Shown: positions 17,453 through 26,367, counted from the stretch's first letter. The stretch is DNA of 35,341 nt from Candidatus Altarchaeota archaeon (GCA_016931955.1 JAFGDV010000022.1:1-35341); one strand, 5' to 3'. Made by a program: numbers and translations. The notes: generated by a model not told the origin, from the sequence alone.

Positions 17453-18878
17453 CCTTACAGAGTCCATCTATTTTTACCCTGTCCTGTTTCTTAGTATCCC
17501 TGTCCCTCAATGTTACAGTATCGTCTTCAAGGGTTTCATAGTCTATCGTCACGCAGATTGGAACCCCTACCTCATCAGCCCTAGCATATCTCTTCCCTAT
17601 GCTTCCACCCTCATCGTAGAATACGTAAAGACCCTCTTTCTTCAGCAGATCGAAGACCTGCTGCGCCTTCTCGGGCAGCCCATCCTTGCCGACTAAGGGA
17701 AAAACACCCGCCTTATAGGGCGCAATATCCTCTGGAAAGGAAAAAAACACGCGATCGCCTTCCTCCCTGTAACAGGATTCGATGACGCAGTAGAAGGGCC
17801 TGTCTATCCCATAAGCGACTTCTACGACATGTGGTATGAACTTCCTGCCTTCATAGTTCACCGTCATATCCTGCTTGGATAACTTCATGTGCGCTGAAAG
17901 GTCGTAATCAGTTCTATCAGAGACTCCGACCAACTCGATTTTACCAAAAACACTGCTCATGTACTCGATATCCCATGTATCGGTTGAATAGAAGGCCCTC
18001 TCCTCGTCCTTGTGTTGCCTCAGCCTTAACGCCTCAGGGTTTATACCCATTTCCTTAAATAGTTGTAGTGACCTGCCGAGAAAATAAGCGATCATCTGCA
18101 GCTTTACTATGCCCTTCTCCACCGCTTCTTTAAGCGTTAAGCTGGACTCCCTGCCTTCTTTGTCTATGACCTTGGCCTTGATAGCTGAAACGGTATCGAA
18201 TCTGGGAGAATACTTCCCATCCGGTTCCACGAAGAACTGTATCTCTGCCTGATTGAATTCCCTGAGGCGTATCATGCCCTGCCTCGGTGAAATCTCGTTC
18301 CTGAAGGACCTGCCTATCTGTATGACGCCAAAGGGTAGCTTCTTCCTTGCTATCTCCCAGAGCCTTCTGAATCCAAGGTAGGTGGTTTGAGCTGTCTCAG
18401 GTCTGAGGTAGGCTACCTCCTTGTTTTTCCCCGGCCCAATGAAGGTCTGAAACATCAGGTTATAGCTGTAGACCCTGTCCAATCCGCCGCCGCATTTAGG
18501 GCATTTTATCTTATATTCCTTGACCAGCTCGTCCATTGCACTCATGTCTGAGGCTTCGCAGGATTTACCTGTGTGTTCCTCGATCAGGTGATCTGCTCGA
18601 TAAGGCTCACCGCATTTCAGACACTCCGTCATGAGGTCGGAGAAACTGCTTACGTGACCTGATGCCACCCACACTGCTTCGGGCGAAAGCGTCGGACACT
18701 CAACTTCAAAGCACCCTTCTTCTATAATGTAATACCTCCTCACCAGATCTTCTATATTCTTCTTTATCCTTGAACCTATCGGTCCATAGTCATAGAACCC
18801 TCCTACCCCCCCATATATCTCAAAGGAGGGGTACATTATGCCTCTCCTCTTTGATACATCTAATATCTGTTTATGCAT
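17439..18878 (-). CDS. glyS: Glycyl-tRNA synthetase (archaeal/eukaryotic type)
   Basis: 'RRGIMYPSFEIYGGVGGFYDYGPIGSRIKKNIEDLVRRYY', 'LRPETAQTTYLGFRRLWE', 'QIGRSFRNEISPRQGMIRLREFNQAEIQFFVEP'. Start at MHKQIL avoids overlap with the upstream gene. Confidence 0.95.
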   Translation of the reverse strand: MHKQILDVSKRRGIMYPSFEIYGGVGGFYDYGPIGSRIKKNIEDLVRRYYIIEEGCFEVECPTLSPEAVWVASGHVSSFSDLMTECLKCGEPYRADHLIEEHTGKSCEASDMSAMDELVKEYKIKCPKCGGGLDRVYSYNLMFQTFIGPGKNKEVAYLRPETAQTTYLGFRRLWEIARKKLPFGVIQIGRSFRNEISPRQGMIRLREFNQAEIQFFVEPDGKYSPRFDTVSAIKAKVIDKEGRESSLTLKEAVEKGIVKLQMIAYFLGRSLQLFKEMGINPEALRLRQHKDEERAFYSTDTWDIEYMSSVFGKIELVGVSDRTDYDLSAHMKLSKQDMTVNYEGRKFIPHVVEVAYGIDRPFYCVIESCYREEGDRVFFSFPEDIAPYKAGVFPLVGKDGLPEKAQQVFDLLKKEGLYVFYDEGGSIGKRYARADEVGVPICVTIDYETLEDDTVTLRDRDTKKQDRVKIDGLCKAIVR

Positions 18879-18888
18879 CCTGCTGCAC

Positions 18889-20298
18889 CTAAAAAATGTA
18901 TCGAGCGAAACCAACACTGATCTTTCTGAAAAAACTATGTTTAGTGCTGGTCTGCCTTGAAACGCATCTCACAAGATCGCTGAAAAGCTTCCTCTCTTCC
19001 TCATCCAAGAGTTCCTCCTGTGCCCTCTTGTGTTTTACGACGATTACTCCATCCTTATAGCTGCCGCCGCCTTTCATGTCTTCTTTTTCTTCTATCAGGA
19101 ATCTTCGGACTGAATTATACCATGCTGGCAGAGACGACTTGAACCTCCTGCTCGCCTCCATGAAGTCCTTCATCCTTATCCTCCTCTCCTGTCCCGTCTT
19201 TAAAGCCTGCTTCCAGGGTATTGCCGCTGCCTCCTCACATACCTGCTTTATGTCTGCTATGGAGTAACCCTCAGTCAGCCTTGCGAGCCTGCCGTAATTA
19301 ACGCCCTTGTCGACTGGTTTGTCCTTCATCATGAGTTTGAATACCTCTTGGCGAGTTTTCTTGTCCGGCTCCGGGAAGTATATGAATCTGCTGAATCTAC
19401 CCGCCCGCCTCAGGGCGGGATCAAGGTACCACGGAGCATTCGTTGATCCTATTGTGAGGACTCCCTTGTTTGAGGCTTCTATGCCATCCATCTCCATGAG
19501 GAACTGATTTATCGCCCTCTTCTCGAAGCTCTGTTGTGTGGCATCCCGTCTACCGCCTATGCCATCGATTTCGTCGAAGAAGAGTATTGAGGGTGTGTTT
19601 TTTCTGGCCGTTTCAAATATCTTGTGGATGTTCTTCTCAGTGTTCCCGACGTACATGTCCATGATGTCGCTTATCTTAACATTCAGGAATGCTGCATCAC
19701 ATTCTCCTGCTGTTGCTTTCCCTATGTATGTTTTCCCGCAGCCAGGCGGCCCATAGAATACCACCCCTCCGCCAGCGGTCTTGCCATATTTTTCAGCCAG
19801 CTCGGGATTTTTCAGGGGATAGACTATGGCTTCATTTATTATCTCCTTTATTCCCTTCAATCCTGCGACATTGGAAAAATCTATGCCTGGTTTCTCTAGG
19901 AACTCGAACTTGTCTGTTCTCTGTCTTTCGAGCAGTGACTCATCTGCATCCTCCCGTGGGCTTAACCCGATTGCCTTATTGTATTCTTGCCTGGCTCTCG
20001 CAAAATCCTGCTGTTGATCGTATACGTTCCCAAGTGCATGATGTGCTTCCGGGAAGTCGCCTTTTAACTCAATCGCCTTGTTGATGTCGGCTATTGCCTT
20101 AGTGTATTCCCTCTTTGCAATATAAACAAGCCCGCGATTGAAGTGGATATCCCCATTAAGGGGCTCGCTTTCTACAGCCTTCGTGAAGTTCTCTATTGCT
20201 TTATCGAACTCTTGCAGTTTATGGTAGTACATGCCTACCGTAAAATATCTGTTCTTGCTCCTGCTGTCTTCTCCCCCTAACTGCTTTTCCATTCTCAT
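18889..20298 (-). CDS. AAA+ ATPase with N-terminal TPR domain
   Basis: Three TPRs (YFTVGMYYHKLQEFDKAIENFTKAVESEP / HFNRGLVYIAKREYTKAIADINKAIELKG / HHALGNVYDQQQDFARARQEYNKAIGLSP), Walker A 'GPPGCGKT', Walker B 'SILFFDEIDG', 'STNAPWYLDPALRRAGRF'. Confidence 0.92.
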   Translation of the reverse strand: MRMEKQLGGEDSRSKNRYFTVGMYYHKLQEFDKAIENFTKAVESEPLNGDIHFNRGLVYIAKREYTKAIADINKAIELKGDFPEAHHALGNVYDQQQDFARARQEYNKAIGLSPREDADESLLERQRTDKFEFLEKPGIDFSNVAGLKGIKEIINEAIVYPLKNPELAEKYGKTAGGGVVFYGPPGCGKTYIGKATAGECDAAFLNVKISDIMDMYVGNTEKNIHKIFETARKNTPSILFFDEIDGIGGRRDATQQSFEKRAINQFLMEMDGIEASNKGVLTIGSTNAPWYLDPALRRAGRFSRFIYFPEPDKKTRQEVFKLMMKDKPVDKGVNYGRLARLTEGYSIADIKQVCEEAAAIPWKQALKTGQERRIRMKDFMEASRRFKSSLPAWYNSVRRFLIEEKEDMKGGGSYKDGVIVVKHKRAQEELLDEEERKLFSDLVRCVSRQTSTKHSFFRKISVGFARYIF

Positions 20299-20300
20299 CT

Positions 20301-22679
20301 CTACGAATCTGAAGATTCCGTATCATCTGCTTCGCTTTTTTTCATCGACTCTCGTTCTTTTTTTATTATCTCCTTCATCCTAAGCCGCTCAGGTGAGTCA
20401 TCCATCGGCTGATGAATGCCCTCTTCATCTCCTCCTTCCGTCTCTATTATCCCCTTAAGCCTGTTTCTGTCGTCTAAGACACCTTTTTTCTCTCTGCCTA
20501 GAATATCCTTGCCCTTATCGACGATTTCGCCTATCTTATCCCTTTCCCACTCAATGTTATCTAGAACAACTGCCTTCTCTCTCTTTATTGACTCACTCTC
20601 CTGATCGATCATCTCTTCAAGCATTGCTCTGGGGTCATCATGACCCCCCGCCCCCACTTCATCAAGGCCCTCTTCTTTCTTCTTGGGCTTTTCTCTCTCA
20701 CCCCGTAATTCCCTCTCTTCCTTTTTTATGGCTTCCTCTTCCCGTCTGATCATCTCCTCAAGGTAGGCTCTGTCATCGACTTCACTTTTTTCTTCCTTTT
20801 TTTCTTTGGTGCCTGCCCTCTTTTTTTCTTCCTCAACCAGCTCCCTAAGCCTGCTCCTCTCCTCCATCATCTTCCTCTTTTCAGCTTCTCTTCTCCCCTT
20901 CTCGGCTTCAAGTTCTGCCTTTCTCTTCTCTTCCTCTAATCTCTTACTTTCATCCTCAACCTCCTTCTTTTTCCTGGCACGCGATATCTTCGTCCTGCTC
21001 CACAGGAGGAAGATGAACAACACGGAAGCCACAACAAGTAGTAAGATCCACGGAGTTGGTTCTTTTATAGGCATGTCCGCTATAAGCTTTTCTGCATTCT
21101 TCAGACCCTCTGCATGATTTATCTTCTTGTATAGATCCCTTGCCTTTTCAGCGTTTTCAAGCGCCGTCCCATAATCCCTGTAGCTATGGTATTTGAGGGC
21201 TTCTTCGTAGTAGTAAGCTGCTTTGTTCTTGGTCTCATTTCCTTTGTATATGTCCTTTATCGTGGAATTGCATACTTCAACCTCACGGAACCTGCTTATG
21301 TTCTCGTAGATGGCCCTCGCCTTCAATACCTGATTAAGCGCGTTATCGAAATCAGCGACCTTATAGTACTCCAGCCCCTTCTCATAGTATGCGTTCGATT
21401 CATTCAACCTTACAAGCATCCTATTGTTGCTGTCTATGAGGCGCTCACACCTGGTGATGCCTGCAAAGTCCTTGTTTTTTTCGAATATCTCCTTGGCCTG
21501 CACCGCACGCTTCAGCGATTTCTCATATTCTGCCTGCTGGGACAGCTTGTAGGCCTCAGCATATAACTTATCTGCTTCCATGACTGTCTCGCATTTTTCC
21601 TTATCTTCCCCTATCTTCTTGAGCAACTCCTCGCACTCCGTATTTCTATTCCAAAAGTCCCCTGTCCCGAACATTTCATGGAGTTCAACTGCCCTCTGCC
21701 TTGCCGTTTTCACTAGTTCTTCAACTTCATCATAGGCGCTGCAGTTTCCTTCCTGAATCAGTGCACGTTTAGTCTTCGCCTCCTTTATCGACTTATCCAA
21801 TGCCTTCAACATGTCCTCTCTGCAATTTTTTATTGACTCATTGACTTGGCTTAAGATGAGTTCGCAATCCCCTGCACGATCGAAATAGTTTACAAGTATA
21901 TATGTATTCCTAGAATTCTGAAAGTATGTTCTCGCCTCGAAGAAGCCATCATTAGTGCAGTTCGCGCTTTGATAAGCATTTATCCCTTGTTCATAGAGGT
22001 ACCCTGCTCTTTCAGCCGCTTCGGCTATCAAGTCGATTATCTTCCCCCGCAGTATCTCACAGTCTCTTATGGAATCGCCGACATCATATCTCTGATAAAT
22101 CGCAGAAGCATTTTCAACATACAACAGAGCTGTTGTGTATTGCTTGTAGTCCTCCTCCTCAACGATTACCAGAGCCTTGCCATATAACTCATCTGCCTTC
22201 ATTATTTCGCCTTCTTTTATCTTTGCAGCGACCTGGGAATACTGTATGTCAATCTTAGCTATCCTCTCCGTATCCCTTGGGAGCATGTGCTGGAACGTAT
22301 GGTTTGCCTTGAGTAGATAGACTAGGGCTAAATCGAACTGGTCTTTAGCCTTTTCATAGTCACCGGAGTCCAAGTATTGCCCTCCTTTAATGGCGTAATC
22401 AAGCGCCTGCAGATAATTTTGGTCGCCTATCGGCCTCAGGCAGTCATTGATCTTCTTTATAAGGTCGTTGCATTTCGAAATTCCAGGAAGATCACCAGTT
22501 GCACTGTATTCGTCGAATGCCGCACTAACATGCTCGCTTGCATTGACACAATCTCCGCCACTATATGCTGCCACCGCGCGCTCATAATGCCAGTCAGCCA
22601 GACCAGCCTGCGCCTGCACATTCAGGATTCCAACAAAAGCAATCAATAAGACCCCAGAGAGTATCTTCCTGTTCACCAT
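20301..22679 (-). CDS. Receptor-like protein: signal peptide, exported TPR-like repeats, one TM helix, charged coiled-coil cytoplasmic tail
   Basis: Signal peptide MVNRKILSGVLLIAFVGILNVQAQA; many 'YxxGdYxxAxxxxxxAxxIYexxxd' repeats; TM 'TPWILLLVVASVLFIFLLW'; K/E-rich tail with repeated LEEMI-type motifs. Confidence 0.8.
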   Translation of the reverse strand: MVNRKILSGVLLIAFVGILNVQAQAGLADWHYERAVAAYSGGDCVNASEHVSAAFDEYSATGDLPGISKCNDLIKKINDCLRPIGDQNYLQALDYAIKGGQYLDSGDYEKAKDQFDLALVYLLKANHTFQHMLPRDTERIAKIDIQYSQVAAKIKEGEIMKADELYGKALVIVEEEDYKQYTTALLYVENASAIYQRYDVGDSIRDCEILRGKIIDLIAEAAERAGYLYEQGINAYQSANCTNDGFFEARTYFQNSRNTYILVNYFDRAGDCELILSQVNESIKNCREDMLKALDKSIKEAKTKRALIQEGNCSAYDEVEELVKTARQRAVELHEMFGTGDFWNRNTECEELLKKIGEDKEKCETVMEADKLYAEAYKLSQQAEYEKSLKRAVQAKEIFEKNKDFAGITRCERLIDSNNRMLVRLNESNAYYEKGLEYYKVADFDNALNQVLKARAIYENISRFREVEVCNSTIKDIYKGNETKNKAAYYYEEALKYHSYRDYGTALENAEKARDLYKKINHAEGLKNAEKLIADMPIKEPTPWILLLVVASVLFIFLLWSRTKISRARKKKEVEDESKRLEEEKRKAELEAEKGRREAEKRKMMEERSRLRELVEEEKKRAGTKEKKEEKSEVDDRAYLEEMIRREEEAIKKEERELRGEREKPKKKEEGLDEVGAGGHDDPRAMLEEMIDQESESIKREKAVVLDNIEWERDKIGEIVDKGKDILGREKKGVLDDRNRLKGIIETEGGDEEGIHQPMDDSPERLRMKEIIKKERESMKKSEADDTESSDS

Positions 22680-22721
22680 TTTGCGTTACCCTAAAAATCT
22701 TGGGAGAGCTACAATAAATAC

Positions 22722-23675
22722 TCACCTCTGTTTATAATGGAAGGCCGCCGTCTCAGGCGGTATTACATTGATCACAACCTCCGAGCCGTACTCCATCCCA
22801 GCGAAACTTGAAAGCCTTGGAGCCAGCTCTAGGTGAAGGTGCAAGTCTCCGTCTTCAGGCGAATGGTGAAGCCAGAAATTGTATGGTGGCTTGTTCAGGC
22901 TCATATGAAGCCTTCGCAGTATTTTCTTCAGCATCTCGGCGAAGGATTTTTTTTCTAGATCGCTGAGTTCCTCTAGTGTTCTGACGTGTCTCTTCGGCAT
23001 AATCCACGCCTCAAATGGAAACCTTGAGGCGTAGGGTGTGAATGCTATGGTATTTTCGTCCTCAAAGATCAGTCTCTCACTATCTTTCTCACTACGCCAT
23101 ATGTCGCAGAACGGGCAGCTGCCTCTCTCAGCCCCATATTTTCTTGCTGCCTCAGTCTCCGCCTTAACCAACGGAGGAACAACGGATAACGCAATAATCT
23201 GCGTATGTGAGTGGTCCAGTGAAGCCCCAGCTTCCTTTCCCTGGTTCTTGAACACCATCACGTACCTTATTTTCTCGTCTTTCTTCAGTTCTTTTATTCT
23301 TGAGGAATACATGTCTAAGACCTTTACTAAGTGGTCCACTGAAAGCTCATCCAAGTGTTGGCCGTGGTTAGGCGTCTCCGCCACTACTTCGTGTCTTCCG
23401 TAGGCTGGCATCTTCGTCAGCAAGTTTTCTCTGATTTCCCCACACTCGGTAGTAGTTGCAGGATACTTGTTAGGGAAACAACGTATAATCCATTTACCAC
23501 CTTCTTCCACCCTGCTTATCTCCGGCGGCGTAGTATGTTCATTCCCCGGACAGAAATAGCAGAACCCCGGCTTTTCTTCAATTTCTTTTCTGACGAAGTC
23601 AGTCGGCCTCTTCCCCCTATCGCTAGCGATGATCACCCACCTATCCAGTAGATAGTCTTTCCTCAGTTCGTTCAC
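22722..23675 (-). CDS. galT: Galactose-1-phosphate uridylyltransferase
   Basis: 'LRKDYLLDRWVIIASDRGKRPTDF', 'CYFCPGNEHTTPPE', 'ASLDHSHTQIIAL' (HxH), 'FNLWLHHSP'-like 'YNFWLHHSPEDGDLHLHLELAPR'. Confidence 0.92.
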   Translation of the reverse strand: MNELRKDYLLDRWVIIASDRGKRPTDFVRKEIEEKPGFCYFCPGNEHTTPPEISRVEEGGKWIIRCFPNKYPATTTECGEIRENLLTKMPAYGRHEVVAETPNHGQHLDELSVDHLVKVLDMYSSRIKELKKDEKIRYVMVFKNQGKEAGASLDHSHTQIIALSVVPPLVKAETEAARKYGAERGSCPFCDIWRSEKDSERLIFEDENTIAFTPYASRFPFEAWIMPKRHVRTLEELSDLEKKSFAEMLKKILRRLHMSLNKPPYNFWLHHSPEDGDLHLHLELAPRLSSFAGMEYGSEVVINVIPPETAAFHYKQR

Positions 23676-23747
23676 CTTGATTCCTTAATTACATACTTTA
23701 TTGATATATTTATACATTAACTCCAAAGTAAATATCTGCTCCTTCAT

Positions 23748-23910
23748 GGCCGGGATAGGGTAGCCTGGTTATCCTGTGGGTCTGTGGCAAGCTTTTAATA
23801 AAAGCTTGATCAAAAGGTGTGTTTCGTCCCCTTCGGGGACTCAAGCACACTGTATGCAGAGTTGAGCTTGCAGACAACCTACGACTCGGGTTCAAATCCC
23901 GGTCCCGGCC
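23748..23910 (+). tRNA. tRNA-His(GUG) with 88-nt intron (23788-23875) at position 37/38
   Basis: Acceptor GCCGGGA/TCCCGGC; encoded G-1 (23748) opposite C73 (23910); D-arm GGGT-AGCCTGGTTA-TCCT; anticodon stem TGGGT/ACCTA; anticodon GTG 23784-23786; T-arm TCGGG-TTCAAAT-CCCGG. Canonical BHB: helix CTGT/GCAG, bulges GG|C and AC|A, distal helix AAGCT/AGCTT. Confidence 0.93.
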
Positions 23911-23913
23911 CTC

Positions 23914-24195
23914 TCAGATTATATTCTTTAATTTCTTGGCTCCAAGGAGGATGACTGCGGAGATAAGATACCAAGCTAATAGGTCTATCAAAAAATTGGT
24001 GTGGATGAAGGTTCTTGGAAACCCTACAAAACCGCCCCAGTAATAGATGGGTAGGGGTAGTCCCTGATAGTATATGAAGTCACAGCATGGGGGTATCCAC
24101 CACCACTCAATGGAGAACAGAGTAATTCCGACTATCAAAAACAGGACTAGTTTTTCCTTATCCGGTTTTAGAAAGTATTTGAGCTGGTCTAACAT
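23914..24195 (-). CDS. Small hypothetical membrane protein (~93 aa)
   Basis: MLDQLKYFLKPDKEKLVLFLIVGITLFSIEWWWIPPCCDF...LIDLLAWYLISAVILLGAKKLKNII; start set downstream of the ORF-track start, which overlaps the next gene. Confidence 0.5.
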   Translation of the reverse strand: MLDQLKYFLKPDKEKLVLFLIVGITLFSIEWWWIPPCCDFIYYQGLPLPIYYWGGFVGFPRTFIHTNFLIDLLAWYLISAVILLGAKKLKNII

Positions 24196-24245
24196 TATAA
24201 CAGTATTATTGAAGTAAAAGATAAAAATAGAAAAAGGAGTGTTGC

Positions 24246-24914
24246 CTACCGTTTTCTGATCAACAGGTAGGCGAATGCCGGCGTCGTCAATAGTATCACT
24301 AAGCCGACTGCTGATGTCGCGAACTCTGGCACATTGGTTGTTGTGCAGTCCTGCGGACAGTTGCAGATGTTCTCTCCTAAGCCACATATCCCATTACCGC
24401 AGTAGGCGCATATCATAGCTCCAACGCACTCGGTGCAGGTCCCGTTTTGGTCTGGTGTGCTGCAGCTTATCGCAGTCAATCCAGGACAGCAGCTAAGAGC
24501 GCCTGGGACTATAGGATAAGAGTCTCCTTCTGGAACACATTCGAACAGCGTTGTTGTTGTGGTTGTTGCCGGTGTAGTTGTCGTGGAAGACGTTGGTTCA
24601 GTGGTCGTCGTAGTTGGTTCAGTGGTCGTCGTAGTTGTTCCACTGCAGCCACAAATTCCAGTAGCTACTTCAGTGCAGACGCCGACTTCACAGTAGCCTG
24701 AGCAACCTTGACCATCCCAGTGGCATTCCTCGATTATTATGGGAGTGCAGTTACAGGTCTGGAATCCTGTCTCTGTGCACTCAGTGCCTGCTGGACAGAA
24801 TCCTTCACAGGCTTCTGCTGTTGGGTTCCAACCGCAGCAAACAGTCTGTGCTGTTGCAGCTGATGCTGTGAACAACAGAATAATTAATCCCAGTAATATG
24901 TTTGTTTTCTTCAT
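24246..24914 (-). CDS. Secreted Cys-rich surface protein with Thr-rich linkers and C-terminal TM (PEF-CTERM-like tail)
   Basis: Signal peptide; 'ECHWDGQGCSGYCEVGVC'; 'TTTTTTEPTTTTTEPTSSTTTTPATTTTTT'; tail 'NVPEFATSAVGLVILLTTPAFAYLLIRKR'. Confidence 0.75.
   Translation of the reverse strand: MKKTNILLGLIILLFTASAATAQTVCCGWNPTAEACEGFCPAGTECTETGFQTCNCTPIIIEECHWDGQGCSGYCEVGVCTEVATGICGCSGTTTTTTEPTTTTTEPTSSTTTTPATTTTTTLFECVPEGDSYPIVPGALSCCPGLTAISCSTPDQNGTCTECVGAMICAYCGNGICGLGENICNCPQDCTTTNVPEFATSAVGLVILLTTPAFAYLLIRKR
24593..24634 (-). repeat. Two perfect 21-bp tandem copies encoding the Thr-rich linker
   Basis: ttggttcagtggtcgtcgtag repeated at 24593-24613 and 24614-24634. Confidence 0.9.
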
Positions 24915-24920
24915 TTTTTT

Positions 24921-26213
24921 TCACCTCTTTACTAATAACTTCTTGTATCCTAAGACCGCTAATAGTAGGATGAACAGGAAGAACAGTAGGAGGCTTACGT
25001 CGCCTAGTGAGATTCCTGTTACTCTCCCGGTTATCCCTGATTCCACTACCTCTGGTTTCTTGCAGCAGCATCCGCAGTAGGATTCGTTTTCGAGTGTCTG
25101 ACAGTATCCTGTTGCGTTGCATACTCCCAAGCCTGCCATATCACATAGTTCCTCGCAGATGAGCTCTAGGTCGCTGAAGCAGCTTTCGCATTTATCGAAT
25201 GGATTCTGTGGATGAGCGACTGTTATACAATCTACGCCGCACGCTGTTGGATAGATCATGGCTTCCAGCGTTGTCGAAGTCGTGGTCGATGTCGTCGTCG
25301 TAGTGGTTGTCGGGCATGGTGGACATGGTCCTCCGCAGTCTATTCCGGTTTCGCCTTGGTTCTGTATTCCATCACTGCAGCTTATGCATGGGTCGCATGG
25401 TCCTCCACAATCTATTCCTTCCTCACAGAGGTTGTGGTGGCAGTTCTTTATTCCATCGAAGCAGGTGTTGATGGCGCCGCCGCCACCTCCACCGCCACCT
25501 CCACCGCCGCCCCCACCGCCGCCTCCGCCTTGGGTCGTGGTGGTTACGCTTTGGGTTGTTGTGGTCACTATCTCGCATGCACAGATTTCTGGCTCCACCA
25601 TGGTGCAGACGCCGACTTCACAGTAGCCTGAACATACTTCACCATCCCAGTGGCATTCTACCTGTGGCTCTGAGATGTATGCTCTGACACCTAGTTCGGC
25701 TGGAGGCCAATTTGTATTCTGTAGTAGGTCGTCGACTGATACCCAATAGCTAAAATAACCATACTGTTGTGATCTGTTTCCTGCTGCTTCGTTGTTTTCT
25801 CCAAGGGATAAACAGAGGTAGTCGCCGTTATCCGCGGAAAGTCTGACTTCAACGTAGAAGTCTTCGTTTTCTTCTACCGGAAAGTCCTCTGTCAGGGTTA
25901 TTGTCTGCCAGTCGGTGCATTCGGCTACGTTATTTAATATGTTGACTGTTTCATTCGTGTAAGGACCCCAGATGTATACGTCAAATTTGTCGCCTGCGAC
26001 GCAGCAGCCGGGCTGCCAGTGCACGTTGACCTTGCTTAGTTTTCCGTCAGCTGGTGAAGTGAATACTACTCGACCACTGTAGTTTTCATTGATTACTAAT
26101 CCTGCGAAGAAGCCTTCGTTGTCGTATTTTATCTCGGTTTCTGCTGTTGCTATTGAGGTCAGCAGAATCAGTGCTATGCATGATAGTACTATGCCCTCTT
26201 TGTTGTTTTTCAT
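24921..26213 (-). CDS. Secreted Cys-rich surface protein with Gly18 linker and C-terminal TM
   Basis: Signal peptide from MKNNKEGIVLSCIALILLTSIATAE (start 26213, SD GGGGTGAT). 'ECHWDGEVCSGYCEVGVC', Gly18, 'CSDGIQNQGETGIDCGGPCPPC', tail 'GITGRVTGISLGDVSLLLFFLFILLLAVLGYKKLLVKR'. Confidence 0.8.
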   Translation of the reverse strand: MKNNKEGIVLSCIALILLTSIATAETEIKYDNEGFFAGLVINENYSGRVVFTSPADGKLSKVNVHWQPGCCVAGDKFDVYIWGPYTNETVNILNNVAECTDWQTITLTEDFPVEENEDFYVEVRLSADNGDYLCLSLGENNEAAGNRSQQYGYFSYWVSVDDLLQNTNWPPAELGVRAYISEPQVECHWDGEVCSGYCEVGVCTMVEPEICACEIVTTTTQSVTTTTQGGGGGGGGGGGGGGGGGGAINTCFDGIKNCHHNLCEEGIDCGGPCDPCISCSDGIQNQGETGIDCGGPCPPCPTTTTTTTSTTTSTTLEAMIYPTACGVDCITVAHPQNPFDKCESCFSDLELICEELCDMAGLGVCNATGYCQTLENESYCGCCCKKPEVVESGITGRVTGISLGDVSLLLFFLFILLLAVLGYKKLLVKR

Positions 26214-26367
26214 TACACCAATCACCCCTTTTTTTGTTAGATAGTACAATAATAGATTATTATTTGTTATATATTGAACTTCAGTATATAAAAATAGCTC
26301 CATTCCTGAACATCTTAGGCATGATAAAGGCAAAAAAAAGTATAAAAATAGGAAGATTGAGGGGGTA

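Noticed and set aside
18879-18917. Upstream start of GlyRS (MLVSLDTFFRCSR)
   Set aside because: Would overlap the TPR-AAA+ gene end; MHKQILDVSKRRG is the expected GlyRS N-terminus.
20416-21117. Plus-strand Ser/Leu/Phe-rich ORFs (20416..20604, 20806..21117)
   Set aside because: Complement of the K/E-rich coiled-coil tail; typical antisense artefact.
23710-24043. ORFs 23710..23895 (-) and 23819..24043 (+)
   Set aside because: Overlap the intron-containing tRNA-His; no protein-like features.
24196-24387. N-terminal extension of the 23914 minus-strand ORF
   Set aside because: Overlaps the Cys-rich surface gene; internal ATG at 24195 gives a sensible membrane protein.
25258-25626. 122-aa Val/Pro-rich plus-strand ORF, and 25212..25631
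   Set aside because: Complement of the Thr-rich and Gly18 linkers of the minus-strand surface gene.
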